64,000 bases of DNA, taken from contig OX291545.1 in NCBI GenBank assembly GCA_946406115.1, positions 23,927,153 to 23,991,152 of the forward strand. Reading direction: 5' to 3'. The DNA is from Apoda limacodes. Lineage: Eukaryota; Arthropoda; Insecta; Lepidoptera; Limacodidae. The notes under the pieces are model-generated. The model was not told the DNA's origin and did no database searches. It saw only the letters and a list, made by a program, of their open reading frames with translations. Positions 23,232-33,214 of this stretch are shown here, piece by piece; the first letter of the stretch is position 1; the number at the start of each line of letters is the position of its first letter. Position numbers and translations under genes: made by a program.

Positions 23232-23524
23232 TCCATACTAATATTATAAATGGGAAAGTGTGTGTGTCTGTTTGTTTGTCCGTCTTTCACGGCAAAACGG
23301 AGCAACAAATTAACGTGATTTTTTAAGTGGAGATAGTTGAAGGGATGGAGAGTAACATAGGCTACTTTTTGTCACTTTCTAAAGTTTCAAAAGTTCCCGC
23401 GGGAATAACTATAACCGAGCTAAAAGACCTATAGCTACAGCTATATCAAACATCATTAGTATAATTAAGGAGTTCTACGCCGATAACTGAATTTAGGGCA
23501 GGCGGAGCCGCTGGCAAAATCTAG
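23232..23524 (+). mobile_element. Complete short Helitron
   Basis: It starts TCCATACTAATATTATAAA directly after an A and ends GGCAAAATCTAG directly before a T, as expected for a Helitron in an A/T site. A GC-rich hairpin-like stretch (GGCGGAGCCGC) lies just before the end. At 293 bp it is non-autonomous. Confidence 0.8.
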
Positions 23525-24075
23525 TTTCAAGATATATCCATCACATGCAAAAATACAAACACTGAAACATTTACGTACGCGCTGCTATTTAGGTCATATC
23601 ATAATGTAGCCATGGGCATTTTGCGCGTCAGCTGATAAGATTACCAAAGTACACAATGCATTAGACACGTGGTTTTCCTGACTACGCCATTCCTCTGAAG
23701 ATTTCATAATGAGCTCGTAATGGTAATGAAAACACGAGAACGGTGTGCACAGCTTTAAGTAGGTAAATATATGATGGTAATTAGATTCCTATGTACGCTC
23801 CTTCGCGACTTGCATACTGAAGAGGCTTGCCGCTGATGGGCTAGCGGAGGTTGACACGCTGGGATTTAGGTCGGTCACGCACGCACAATTAACAATCGCA
23901 TTTTGTATGTTTTCACCTCTTGCTTTTACCAGGGTACTATAATGATGTAACTATTAATTGGTTAGATAGCAATATTGATTGTGCGTGATGATTAGTAATA
24001 GATAACACGTGTTTGTTATTGAAGACGAGACTTACCATGTAAATATTAATTTATTTTGAAACATTTAATTTACAA

Positions 24076-24589
24076 CTAGATTTTGCCAGCGGCTCCGCCC
24101 GCCCTAAATTCGCTTGGTTCCTGCATGGCTGATTGGTAACAGTTGTACATCCGGGAGTTTCTTGTCACTTCTTCTCCCCTTACCCTAGTTTCAAGCCGGT
24201 TAATAGTTGACATACCAACAGCAGTGCCACCTACCGGGTCCAATTGTATTTTTAAATCATCCAGAAAACCATCGAAATACCCATATAAAATTTCAACCCA
24301 ATCCGTTCAGCCGTTTAAAATTTATGTGAAAATGGAATTAATTACGTAATTAAGTAATTAGGAATGTACGGAAGGATAATTCTTACTACCCGTTGTCCTA
24401 TTACCCGATTTCCCGTAGGAATTAAGCATTTTGCCGCGGTAAAAAGTAGCACGGTTTTTATTATAATGTCGGCTTCTAATGGTAAAAGAATTTTTAAAAT
24501 CGGTCCAATAGTTTCGGAGCCGCTTCAATACAAACAAACAAACAATCAAATCTTTCCTCTTTATTATATTATTAGTATATTAGTATAGA
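24076..24589 (-). mobile_element. Complete Helitron, minus strand
   Basis: On the minus strand it starts TCTATACTAATA after an A (plus-strand T at 24590) and ends GGCAAAATCTAG before a T. The last ~40 bp matches the element at 23232-23524, while the 514-bp interior is different. Two short open frames show no recognisable domain. Confidence 0.7.
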
Positions 24590-24639
24590 TAATATTATTT
24601 TCATTTGGTAATTTTACAAATAGTAAAGTCGTGTTCCTA

Positions 24640-24919
24640 GAAACCCATTTAAATAAAAAGATTTTGAATTAGAATTTGTATATCGGCGTGGAATTTCTGC
24701 GTCAACTCCTTAATTATACTAATAAATGAAGTTTGCTATGGCAAGCTGTAGCTGTAGCTAAAGTTCATTTAAGCTTAATTTGGGATAAAAACTGTCCTAT
24801 GTCCTTCCCTGGGACTCAAACTATCTCCATACCAAATTTCATATAAATCGGTACAGCGGTGAAAGCGTGAAGAGGTAACAGACAGACAGTTACTTTCGTC
24901 TTTATAATATTAGTATGGA
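24640..24919 (-). mobile_element. Helitron 5' part, minus strand
   Basis: On the minus strand it starts TCCATACTAATATTATAAA after an A at 24919. It has the 'gtctgttacctcttcacgc' and 'gtcctatgtcc' blocks shared with other copies. The 3' CTAG end is missing. Confidence 0.65.
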
Positions 24920-24933
24920 TCGAAGGACACTAA

Positions 24934-25190
24934 GGATCGAGTGGCGCAGTGCGAGAGCGTGCGGCTATCATATCAAATATCCCGGGCTCGAGTTTCGGTA
25001 TAGGACTTGTTATTTATAAAGTTTCTGGTTTGTACCTAACACGGGGATAGGCTCACCAACTATCACGTTTGTGGGACGAAATAAATACCAAATCGGTAAA
25101 ACGTGGATGTTACGGGGCATACGTTCGTGACGTCTCTGACCACCCCTTCGGGGATAAGTGTCGTGATAGTAATTGTCAAAAAGTTCATTA
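24934..25190 (+). mobile_element. tRNA-derived SINE
   Basis: The head folds as a tRNA-like sequence: an A-box-like GAGTGGCGCAGTGCGAGAGC and a B-box-like GGGCTCGAGTTTC at the expected spacing, followed by a tRNA-unrelated body ('cggggataggctcaccaac', 'ttcggggataagtg'). The body matches 61740-61985. The junction with the Helitron at 24919 is almost direct. Confidence 0.7.
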
Positions 25191-25412
25191 CAATAGAATA
25201 CCTACAGCATTTTCTACCAGCCAACCGAATACTAACGTAATATAAAATATAAAAGATTTACTTAACAAAAGGCTCGCTGATTATCAAATCAGGAAGAACC
25301 TAATTAGGATTCCGACGCTAAAGAGTTGCATGGGAACCCTAGCCTACGCGGCCTATCTGACTGTTCGAACTTTAAGTACCTTTTTATTTACAGAAATTGC
25401 ATTATTATGGCG

Positions 25413-25678
25413 AACAAATAATAAAAACCGGCCAAAAGTGAGTCTGACTCGCGCACCGAGGTTTCCGTACCTACAACCATTTACGTAATTTACAAACACA
25501 AACAAAATCAAAAATTACTGCCCAACTCCAATGTTGCTTAACTTTGAAAATCGTTTCTAACAAACAAATGTGTCTGTTTCGCTTAATAATAGCTCGATGG
25601 CGCTGCAACGGTGATTTAAGACAGTAAATGGTTTGGGCACGTCTCACACTTGCACTTTGCCGTTTTTATTATTTGTTG
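25413..25678 (+). repeat. rep-B element with inverted ends
   Basis: The left end AACAAATAATAAAAACCGG is matched by the reverse complement of the right end (..CGTTTTTATTATTTGTTG), giving ~26-bp imperfect terminal inverted repeats. Inside the left end is GTGAGTCTGACTCGC. Other copies lie at 51918, 54962 and 27110. No coding capacity is present. Confidence 0.7.
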
Positions 25679-26039
25679 GTTATTCTTTAGAGCTCACACA
25701 CACTATGATCACTGTAAAATTGAAGCTTGTGTGTTACTGGTTATACGATAGAGCAACTAGATTATAATGTTTGTACCCGAACTGTACTGCCAAAATTATG
25801 ACACTGGGCTCTAACAAAAATTTGCACTTTAAAGCTTAATATTTCGCAGACGCATCGCTGAATCGAAAATAGTTTTCATACTCTTTCCTATATTTTTAAA
25901 CGAGCTATCCAACGACACTCGACTATGGGGTAAATGAGAAAAAATATTCATCCCCACTTAACATGTAGGGGAGGTTCTCTAAAAGAATTTTGTTTTTAAA
26001 TTTTATTATATCATTTTGTTGGCTTTATTAATATGTATA

Positions 26040-26160
26040 CCCATGGTAAATTACAGCTTTCTAGTACTAATAGTCTCTGAGCTAAGCCGCGGAGGGACAG
26101 ACAGACCTTGTTGACTACGGAACTCTAAATATGGAATATTTAGGGTTCCGTAGTCCGTAG
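26040..26160 (-). repeat. rep-C fragments joined at a hairpin
   Basis: A minus-strand rep-C piece ('gtctctgagctaagccgcgg') ends at 26132 and meets a short plus-strand piece of the same family. This gives 20-bp arms at 26113-26132 and 26136-26155 with one mismatch and a 3-nt loop. Confidence 0.65.
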
Positions 26161-26300
26161 GGAAGCTTGTTACACAAGAAACATATTTTTGTTGGTTTTA
26201 CTCCTAAAAAAACGGTAGAAGTAAAAACGCTAATCTAAAGGAACCAACAAAAAACGATTTTAGTAAAACAAAACTTCAAACATAAAACAATTATAGTAAA

Positions 26301-26600
26301 ACAACAAATAATGAAAACCGGTTAAATACGAGTTGGGCTCGTGCATTCTGTAGTGGAACGGAATCCTCGGTGCGCGAGTTAGTGGCACAATTCTTTCAGC
26401 TCTTCGTGTATCGGAGGGTACGTTAAACTGTCGGCCTAGGCTGTTGTCATAACAGTAGGCGGTAAGCCAAGTCAACTGCCTTATTGAGCTTGAAAACTTT
26501 AAAAGCCAAATGGCCACTAGCTCGACAACGTCCGCCAAACCACAGTAGACCAGAATGGTGGACTATGACCTAAGCCTTTTCCCTGCCCCATTGTAAAATA
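26301..26600 (+). repeat. rep-B end plus another repeat fragment
   Basis: 26301-26345 carries the rep-B terminus (AACAAATAATGAAAACCGG, then GAGTTGGGCTCG). 26500-26575 ('ggccacta..gtccgccaa', 'gtggactatg.cctaagcc') matches the reverse complement of 45727-45795. The minus-strand 92-codon open frame across it has no recognised domain. Confidence 0.5.
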
Positions 26601-27109
26601 GGTATCATGGCAAGGCTGTGTTGTGCGTATTGTGTTTGTTTACCACTTTATAAAAAGAAAAAGCACTCAAGGAAGTAATTATTTGATATCCTGCTGTGCT
26701 GCTGATTGCCCACGCGCTATCTCGTTCATTTAACCACTTTAAAAAGTAAAGGAAAGCGTTTGTAAATAAACTCTAAATCTAATCGGAAATAGCTTTTTTG
26801 TGGAAAGTCGTAAAGTCGCATGGGAAGACACTTTAAATTACTAGTTTATTACGCAGCTAATCAGAAAATAAAATTTTAATTTCTCAAGCGCTGTTTTCTT
26901 ATCAATTCTTAAATACAACTCCGATACTTTACTATAAACTTTTTATGTTTGTCCCTAAAACGAAGCAATAAAATTCTTTAACAAAGCGATGGGAGTGAGA
27001 CAGTTTAATGAATTTAAATACGAGCCTTTAAATCTTAATAAAATAATTAAAGTGGCACATCTATTTTATAACAGTAAAGGCTACATGTCTGTAACACAAA
27101 GCAATGCAA

Positions 27110-27255
27110 ATAAACAAAAAAAAAAACCAGTTAAGTGCAAGTCGGACTCACGCAGCGTAAGTCCTGTACCGCCATATAATTTACAAACATTAACAACAAA
27201 AAATGTGCCTCTAGGCGGTCACCTATCCAATAACTGACCCCGACTGACATTGCAT
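27110..27255 (+). repeat. rep-B fragment
   Basis: It carries 'aaccagttaagtgcaagtcg', the palindrome GAGTC-like core, and 'ataatttacaaac', as at the left end of the copies at 25413 and 51918. It is truncated near 27255. Confidence 0.6.
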
Positions 27256-27300
27256 AACTTCGTATGTCGTTTCCAATATACTGTTGTATGGTTCTCTTAA

Positions 27301-27600
27301 TCATCACACTAATATTATAAAGGTGATAGTTTGTAAGTGTGTTTGTTACTTCTTCACGCTCAAGCGGTTGAACCAATACTAATTAAATTTGGTATGGAGG
27401 TAGGTAGCTGAAACACTGGATTAACACTAGGCTACTTTTTATCTCAAAAAATTCAAAAGTTTCTGCTGGAGTAACTATAACTGATTTCCACTTGAAAGTA
27501 CTATTGCTGCAGCTATAGCTTGCTATAACAATCTTCTTTAGTATAATCAAGGCGTTGCTGTAAGAATCATTTTTTTCAATTTCCATTGGAGCCGCTGGCA
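27301..27600 (+). mobile_element. Helitron, 5' end and most of body
   Basis: It starts TCATCACACTAATATTATAA after an A. It contains 'ttcacgctcaagcggttgaa', 'aggctactttttatc', 'gctgcagctatagcttgcta' and 'cttctttagtataatcaagg'. It reaches 'ggagccgctggcaa' near 27600 but the terminal CTAG is replaced by 'gctaagctaag'. Confidence 0.7.
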
Positions 27601-27689
27601 AGCTAAGCTAAGCTGAACTAGAAAAATCTAATTTTAAAATTCACTGCTATGGCCTATTCCGCCTATGCTCTTCTTCGTATATTTAACTA

Positions 27690-27910
27690 TCTCTGTGCAA
27701 AATTGCAGTTCAACTGGATACTTCGTTTCGGCAGGATTGAGTAACAATGGTTCTAGTTATTCTCGCGGGAACTTTTAAATTGTCCGGGATAAAAAATAAC
27801 CGATGTCCTGTTCCGGGACCAAACGTATATGTGTGCGTTTCATCCCAACCCGTATAGTGAAGAGTGATTGAATACCAAATATCCAAACTTTCTCATACCT
27901 ATTGGTGGGA
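27690..27910 (-). mobile_element. Helitron-like fragment, minus strand
   Basis: The block 'attctcgcgggaacttttaa', followed by 'gggataaaaaataaccgatg', is the reverse complement of the conserved body of the other elements. The ends are not visible. Confidence 0.45.
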
Positions 27911-27944
27911 TTACAAAATTGTACGGCGGTGCACTCGATCTAAA

Positions 27945-28070
27945 GATGGCGGAATTATACCTTAGTCTGTGACATATGGACAGGCAGACGGACAAACGGG
28001 TGGACTGACATGACGAAACTATAGAGGGTCGGTTTTAACCATAAGGCCACAGAACCTTAAGAACTAAATA
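27945..28070 (-). repeat. rep-C fragment, minus strand
   Basis: The reverse complement reads 'ccctctatagtttcgtcatg' and a run of GTCYG units, as at the start of rep-C elements. Confidence 0.45.
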
Positions 28071-28540
28071 AATATACCGTGGAACAAACCAAATGATATT
28101 ATCCTGATAGTGGTTCGCACGACTGAAATAATATGAAAGGGAAATATAAAAATTATTAAAGATTTAGATGCTTTTAGCAACCATTTATATCTGCCTTAAC
28201 GCATTATACTACAAAAGGTTTTTTCAACGCCCGATACCAAGATAAGATTTTAGTCATAGAAATAACTAGAGGACAACAGTTTTACGGAAGTATTCGTATA
28301 TATGTACATTCGCAAGTAAAATTGCAGAGCACAAGGCATTGCTTCATGCCGTAACGGAAAAAATGTTTAACTTGATTTTTAATAGTCGGAGATGTAGAAA
28401 TAACATTAATTTTATCTTAATTTGGGTGTTTTAAAGAAACTGATTTAAAAAAAAAAACGCGTACAAATTTTTGGTACAGGAGTAGCTGGAGGGACGGACA
28501 ATAACATATAAACTGATATTTTACGTAAATTATTACAACA

Positions 28541-28890
28541 CTTGCATTTTCCCGCGACTTCGTCCGCGTAGACTTTTGAAGAAAAGAAAGGTAAGCTTCT
28601 AACTGTTTATGATTTTACCAACAAAAATAACGGAATGCTTATGCGAATATTTCAAAAACGCTACCAATCATAATGCAAAATGCTTCAAAATTTACAGATT
28701 TTCATACAAACTTCCGACCCCCTTTTATAGCCCTTTAGTAGAAGAATTTTGCAAAATTCTTTCTTAGTGGAGCCCTACGTCAAATAAGGAATCCACGTGC
28801 CAAATTTTGAGTTCTTAGATATAGCGATGTTGGCTGTGCGTTGATATGTAATTGAATAAGTCAGTCATTTTGATTTATATATTATACAGA
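28541..28890 (-). mobile_element. Helitron, minus strand, abutting another
   Basis: On the minus strand it starts TCTGTATAATATATAAATC, has 'gcgttgatatgtaatt'-type sequence as at 39800, and ends CGCGGGAAAATGCAAG at 28541 (CTAG altered to CAAG). Its 5' end directly follows the CTAG of the neighbour at 28891. Confidence 0.6.
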
Positions 28891-29578
28891 CTAGCTTCTG
28901 CCCGCAATTTCGCCCGCGTGGGCTTTTAAAAAAAGGCCGCTCTTGACTTTTTACGCTTGTATGTACAATAATATCTACATTCTCATACAAATTTTCATCC
29001 CCTATTTTGCTGTCAAGGGGATAATTTTCCAAAAACGGTGAAACACAAAATATATATCATATTTTATTATAATTATATAATTTTTACTCCTTAGGGGATG
29101 CATTTTCCAAAATCCTTTTTTTTGTGCTTGCTTAATATTTTAAGTCTCTAGACTCAAAACTGTCTGAATACTCGTTAAAATGTTTATACCCTATTTTGCG
29201 CTCTAGAAAAGATTTTCTAAAATGGTAAAAAACTTGCTTGGACTTTGGCTCTGTCTTTAGCTTTAGCTACCAAAATATTGGAATTCTCATACAATTTTTT
29301 ATCTCCTGATTGCGCTCTAGGAGATGATTTTCCAAAAACGATGAAACACTTAAATCTTAATTTTAAACCTCGAGGTCAGATACCAAGTTTTATACATTTA
29401 GCTTTAGAAATATAAATATTCAAACTTCTAACCCCTATTTTACCTTACGTAATAATAGGAATCTTTGTGCAAAATTTCAAGTATCTAACCCCAGTAGTTG
29501 GGACTGTGGCTATATATATATATCAGTCAGTCAGTCAGTCAGTTTACTATTTTATAAATGTATATAGATTAACCGTGT
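28891..29578 (-). mobile_element. Helitron, minus strand, near complete
   Basis: On the minus strand it starts TCTATATACATTTATAAAA after an A, has a (CTGA)n run as does the element at 39788, and ends GCGGGCAGAAGCTAG at 28891. At 688 bp it is non-autonomous. It shares its start design with the helicase-bearing Helitron at 39788-42025. Confidence 0.65.
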
Positions 29579-30248
29579 TGAGAGTGTCTTGTATGAGTAT
29601 TATCCTTCCTATGGCAGCGGTGCCCGAATTTTCCAAACTAAAAAATTAAAAATAAACATTCTGTTGGCTTTAGTAGCTTATTTTTAAACTGTGTTCTTCT
29701 TTGTCGTCGGAAGTCATTTTCTCGTAAATTTTGTTGAACAATAAATTTATACATACAAATTAATAGAATTATATGTTAGGAATTTCCAAGAATTCGTAAT
29801 AGAAACTATATGAGGAGATCTTATTTGATAACAAATAAACTTATTCAAAAAGGCGCCTCTCAATTCTTCGTAGTAATGATTTTTCGGGTGCTGCTGGGGT
29901 TCAGCACAAAAATAAAAGTACCCATTTTATGTTGTAGTTTTTGTAATAAACGACTTTGGACACAAATTAATTACGTTGTAATCTATATACCTACGTATAG
30001 ACATGATAAGTATATTGTTTAGAACTCTATGGCAGCTCCGATTTGATATGTTTAGTCGTAACCGCACATAATACCAGCCTGGTTGAGCCATTTATACCTA
30101 CATATTAAACACAACAACGAGACGTACATGGAAAAATGGTAGACATGAATAAAATAGTTTTCCGGAGGAAATTCATGACATTTGTAGAAAACTATTGACT
30201 TTGTCATCGCAAGTTTGGCTTTTGCGTTTTTCTAGGGTCGTCTTTTTA
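29579..30248. other. Unassigned sequence
   Basis: No gene or repeat partner was noticed. A 70-codon open frame at 29810 has no recognisable motif. Confidence 0.4.
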
Positions 30249-30686
30249 GGGTTCCGTACCCAAAGGGTAATTCGCGGAACCCTATTACTAAGACATCGCT
30301 GTCCGTCCGTCCGTCTTTCACCAGGCTGTATCTGACGAACCGTGATAATAAGACAGTTGAAATTATAAAATTAAATGTATTTCTGTTGCCGCTATAACAA
30401 AAAATACTAAAAAACAGGATAAAATAAATATTTAAGGTGGCTCCCATACAACTAACGTGATTTTTTTGCTCGATTTACTCGATATTGATAACGGCAAAAG
30501 GTAGATGCTTAAAATATTCACAGAATATTTAGTTATATTGTCACTTTAAAAATAAATAATTAAATAAAAAAAAACAAATATTTAAGGGGGCTCCCATACA
30601 AAAAACGTGATTTTTTCCCCGTTTTTATAAATAATTTTACGGAACCCTTCGTGCGCGAGTCCGACTTGCACTTGGCCGATTTTTTC
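30249..30686 (+). repeat. rep-A element, long complete form
   Basis: It begins GGGTTCCGTACCC and ends GCGAGTCCGACTTGC, then ACTTGGCCGATTTTT. The segment 'gggggctcccatacaa' to 'acgtgattttttt' occurs twice, ~155 bp apart, making this a ~440-bp variant. The same long form is seen at 57770-60501. Confidence 0.8.
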
Positions 30687-31172
30687 ATATCTATCTATAT
30701 TTATTTTATTATGTTCGTAAAACGATCATTATAATTTTCATTTACTTTTTAGCAGTACAAGTCCGATTTTTGTTGATGTCAGTGTTTTAAGATAATATTT
30801 TCTATAGGTTTGAATTGGTTTTGAATGAAAATATTCAAGGAGTCTATAGATATTGGCTTAAAGAGAACAAAAAATAAAATAAAAAAAAAAACGTTATCGT
30901 GGACAAGGCCGCTTCTGTTCCCCAGCTCCTCAAATAATAATATTATAATAAATAAGTACAGCTTAGGTACGTTATACATATAATCGTAAGTAAAGATGTT
31001 TCATCTTTCAAAATTCCAGATATTTTAAAATTTACCCCCATTCCGAACTGAAGTACGTATTTTACGTATGGTAACCCTACATATTAATTTGTACTTAGGT
31101 ATGTATAAGTACCTACAAATTTTCCTTAAAAAGTAAGATACAGCGAATTAATGAAATTAATGGGCTACGTAA
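30687..31172. other. Unassigned AT-rich sequence
   Basis: No feature can be supported here. Confidence 0.45.
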
Positions 31173-31365
31173 CAAACCAAACACGACAGGACTCTATTGT
31201 TTAATTTAGGAGTTCCTATGACCTTCTTCCGGCTTTATTATCAGACCCTAGTCACCTCCTAGGCTTATAGCACTTGTCGAGACAAATCTAAGGAGTCCAA
31301 ACACGATAGGGTTGCGTTGTTGAAATGAGGAGTTCCCATGGCAGCTTTCAGGCTTCATCTTGAGA
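31173..31365. repeat. Tandem duplication, ~118-bp period
   Basis: Two units share 'ccaaacacga(c/t)aggg', 'aggagttcc(t/c)atg' and 'ggctt(t/c)at' (31173-31248 and 31291-31365). They are diverged, so the duplication is not recent. Confidence 0.6.
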
Positions 31366-31738
31366 CATTTTTGAGCTCCATGGCATCATATTATCACATT
31401 GTCACCGACGTTTCATAGATATGCCCAGCTCAATACAATTCCACCAAGTGCTTAAAAGATTAATTACTAACAAACTTTAAACGTCACGAACATACGAATG
31501 AAGCAGGTAATAGTAGATCTATTAAGAATAAATATAATAAGAATAAATAATAGATTAATTATGAATCCACTACAAGCAAGTTCAGATCGAACTTACCAGT
31601 CTATTTAATCATGGATTTTCCCCCTTTTCGACGATTTAATTAAATGTCTTTGAATAAAATTTAAAGTAGAAAAAATATAATAGAGGTTATCGGGATTGAC
31701 TTTGATCTACAATGTTGCTATAATATCAAGAGTAGTAA

Positions 31739-31967
31739 TCCATACTTATATTATAAATGCGAAAGTAACTCTGTCTGCCTGTTACCTCTTCACGCTTAAA
31801 TCGCTGTACCGATAAGGATGAAATTTAGCATGGAGATAGTTTGAGTCTATATATATGCTACTTGAAAACGTTAAGTATGAAGTTTTTTTCTAAAATTAAG
31901 GAATTGCCGTTGAAATCCTACACTAATAACCAAATTTAGGGCGTGTGGTATCGCGGGTAAAAGGTAG
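31739..31967 (+). mobile_element. Short Helitron
   Basis: It starts TCCATACTTATATTATAAA after an A and ends GCGGGTAAAAGGTAG before a T (CTAG altered to GTAG). The body closely follows the copy at 7267-7478. At 229 bp it is non-autonomous. Confidence 0.75.
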
Positions 31968-32176
31968 TTATGTATTTAATTTTATGTAATACATAAATAT
32001 CTCTACATGCGATCTATCCTAGAAATCTGGGATATAATGGGGTTGAAACCCTTTTATGAAATAGACGACCTTTCAAAACACTGACTGTTTATGTCAACAT
32101 TTTTTTTTCTTTAATAAACGTAAAATATTCCAACAATTTAACACTTATTTTTATTCTTATCTTCATATACCCATAG

Positions 32177-32385
32177 ACAAAAAGAACTGGACAGCGCATT
32201 TCCTAGCCAGCTGTGAGAAAAAGGTTGCAAAAGTGTGGTCTCTTGTCTGTTTCTGACTTGTTTTAATAAACATAAACAAACGAAATGGCGAACGTGGACA
32301 GAAAAAGAAAAGAGACTGCAGGTTCACTTTTTTTTTTTGAAGGATGTTCAATTTTGTGAGGCTATTGCGTAGTCCAGATGGAAAA
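32177..32385 (+). repeat. Dispersed repeat, copy 1
   Basis: It shares 'gaactggacagcgcatt', 'ctagccag', 'tctcttgtct' and 'aaatggcgaacgt' with 48674-48860 in the same orientation. On the minus strand both give short similar open frames ('ARKCAVQF'), which is a by-product of the homology. The family is unknown. Confidence 0.65.
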
Positions 32386-32602
32386 AAGTTAAACTGACTT
32401 CCAAAATTCACAAGAAAATAGCCTCTTAATGTAGAAAGTAGATAAGCTAAGAGTTTTCAAAAACAATCTTCTCCCTCCTTTGCTGCAAATTTTTAGCATT
32501 CGACTTTTAGGAGAAGAGTGGACTATCTTTTACGTGCTCTAGAAATAAATTTTCGTACAGAATAAAAAATAATGTTGTCATAGGTCTTATGTTGGTGCTA
32601 CA

Positions 32603-33214
32603 AGTTTTAAGAGAGATAGGGCACTGCAAGTACTCGCTCGAATAAGCCACCCGAACAACTAAGCAGGGCATAGCGAGTACTTGCTCGAATGAGCGGCCCG
32701 AACTGGGGAAGTACCTCCACCTTACAGAAAACCGCGGCCATAATAACACTAACATTGAGTAGTGTTGTGTTCCTGGCGGTGAGTAAGGTTGCCAGAGCTC
32801 TTTGAGGATTCGCTGCGCGGACAGCGGAGGACCGGCGGTGCTTGTTGCTGTCATACTCGGCATAGACGCGGCGTGCTGGTTCGGCGGTCAGGGAGACCTG
32901 ATGAAACGGCTGACCGCTGGCCGCCCGCAGGTTGAACGGGATCCCGAACCCAGGGATCACTTAATCTCCGCCCTGGGAGGCTGATTCGCCAGCCTGTGTA
33001 AAGTATCTGAAGTGGTAGTCGTGCCGGAGAAGGAGACCGGAGTGGACCCGGCTACTACAACAGAGGGGGATCAGGGGCCCTTCCGCCCGCCGTGCCAGCA
33101 ATCGTATCATCTGTGGCGAGCTTCGGCAGTCTTAGAACCGCACCCTTTGTCCTCTATGCTGTCTGTGCAGTGAATCCTCATCCTTAGTCTTAGTAACTTT
33201 TTTTTATATATATT
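32603..33214 (+). promoter_or_regulatory. LINE-A 5' leader with tandem 47-bp units
   Basis: This leader precedes the start codon. Two tandem units (32618-32664, 32665-~32711) share AGGGCA..GC(A/G)AGTACTYGCTCGAAT and CCCGAAC; the same pair occurs at 11226-11320. Leaders of this LINE type usually carry an internal promoter, so the repeats may be promoter elements. An imperfect inverted repeat joins 32803-32825 to 33160-33182 (GAGGATTC-CTGC..GACAGC). No ORF1 is seen here. Confidence 0.6.
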
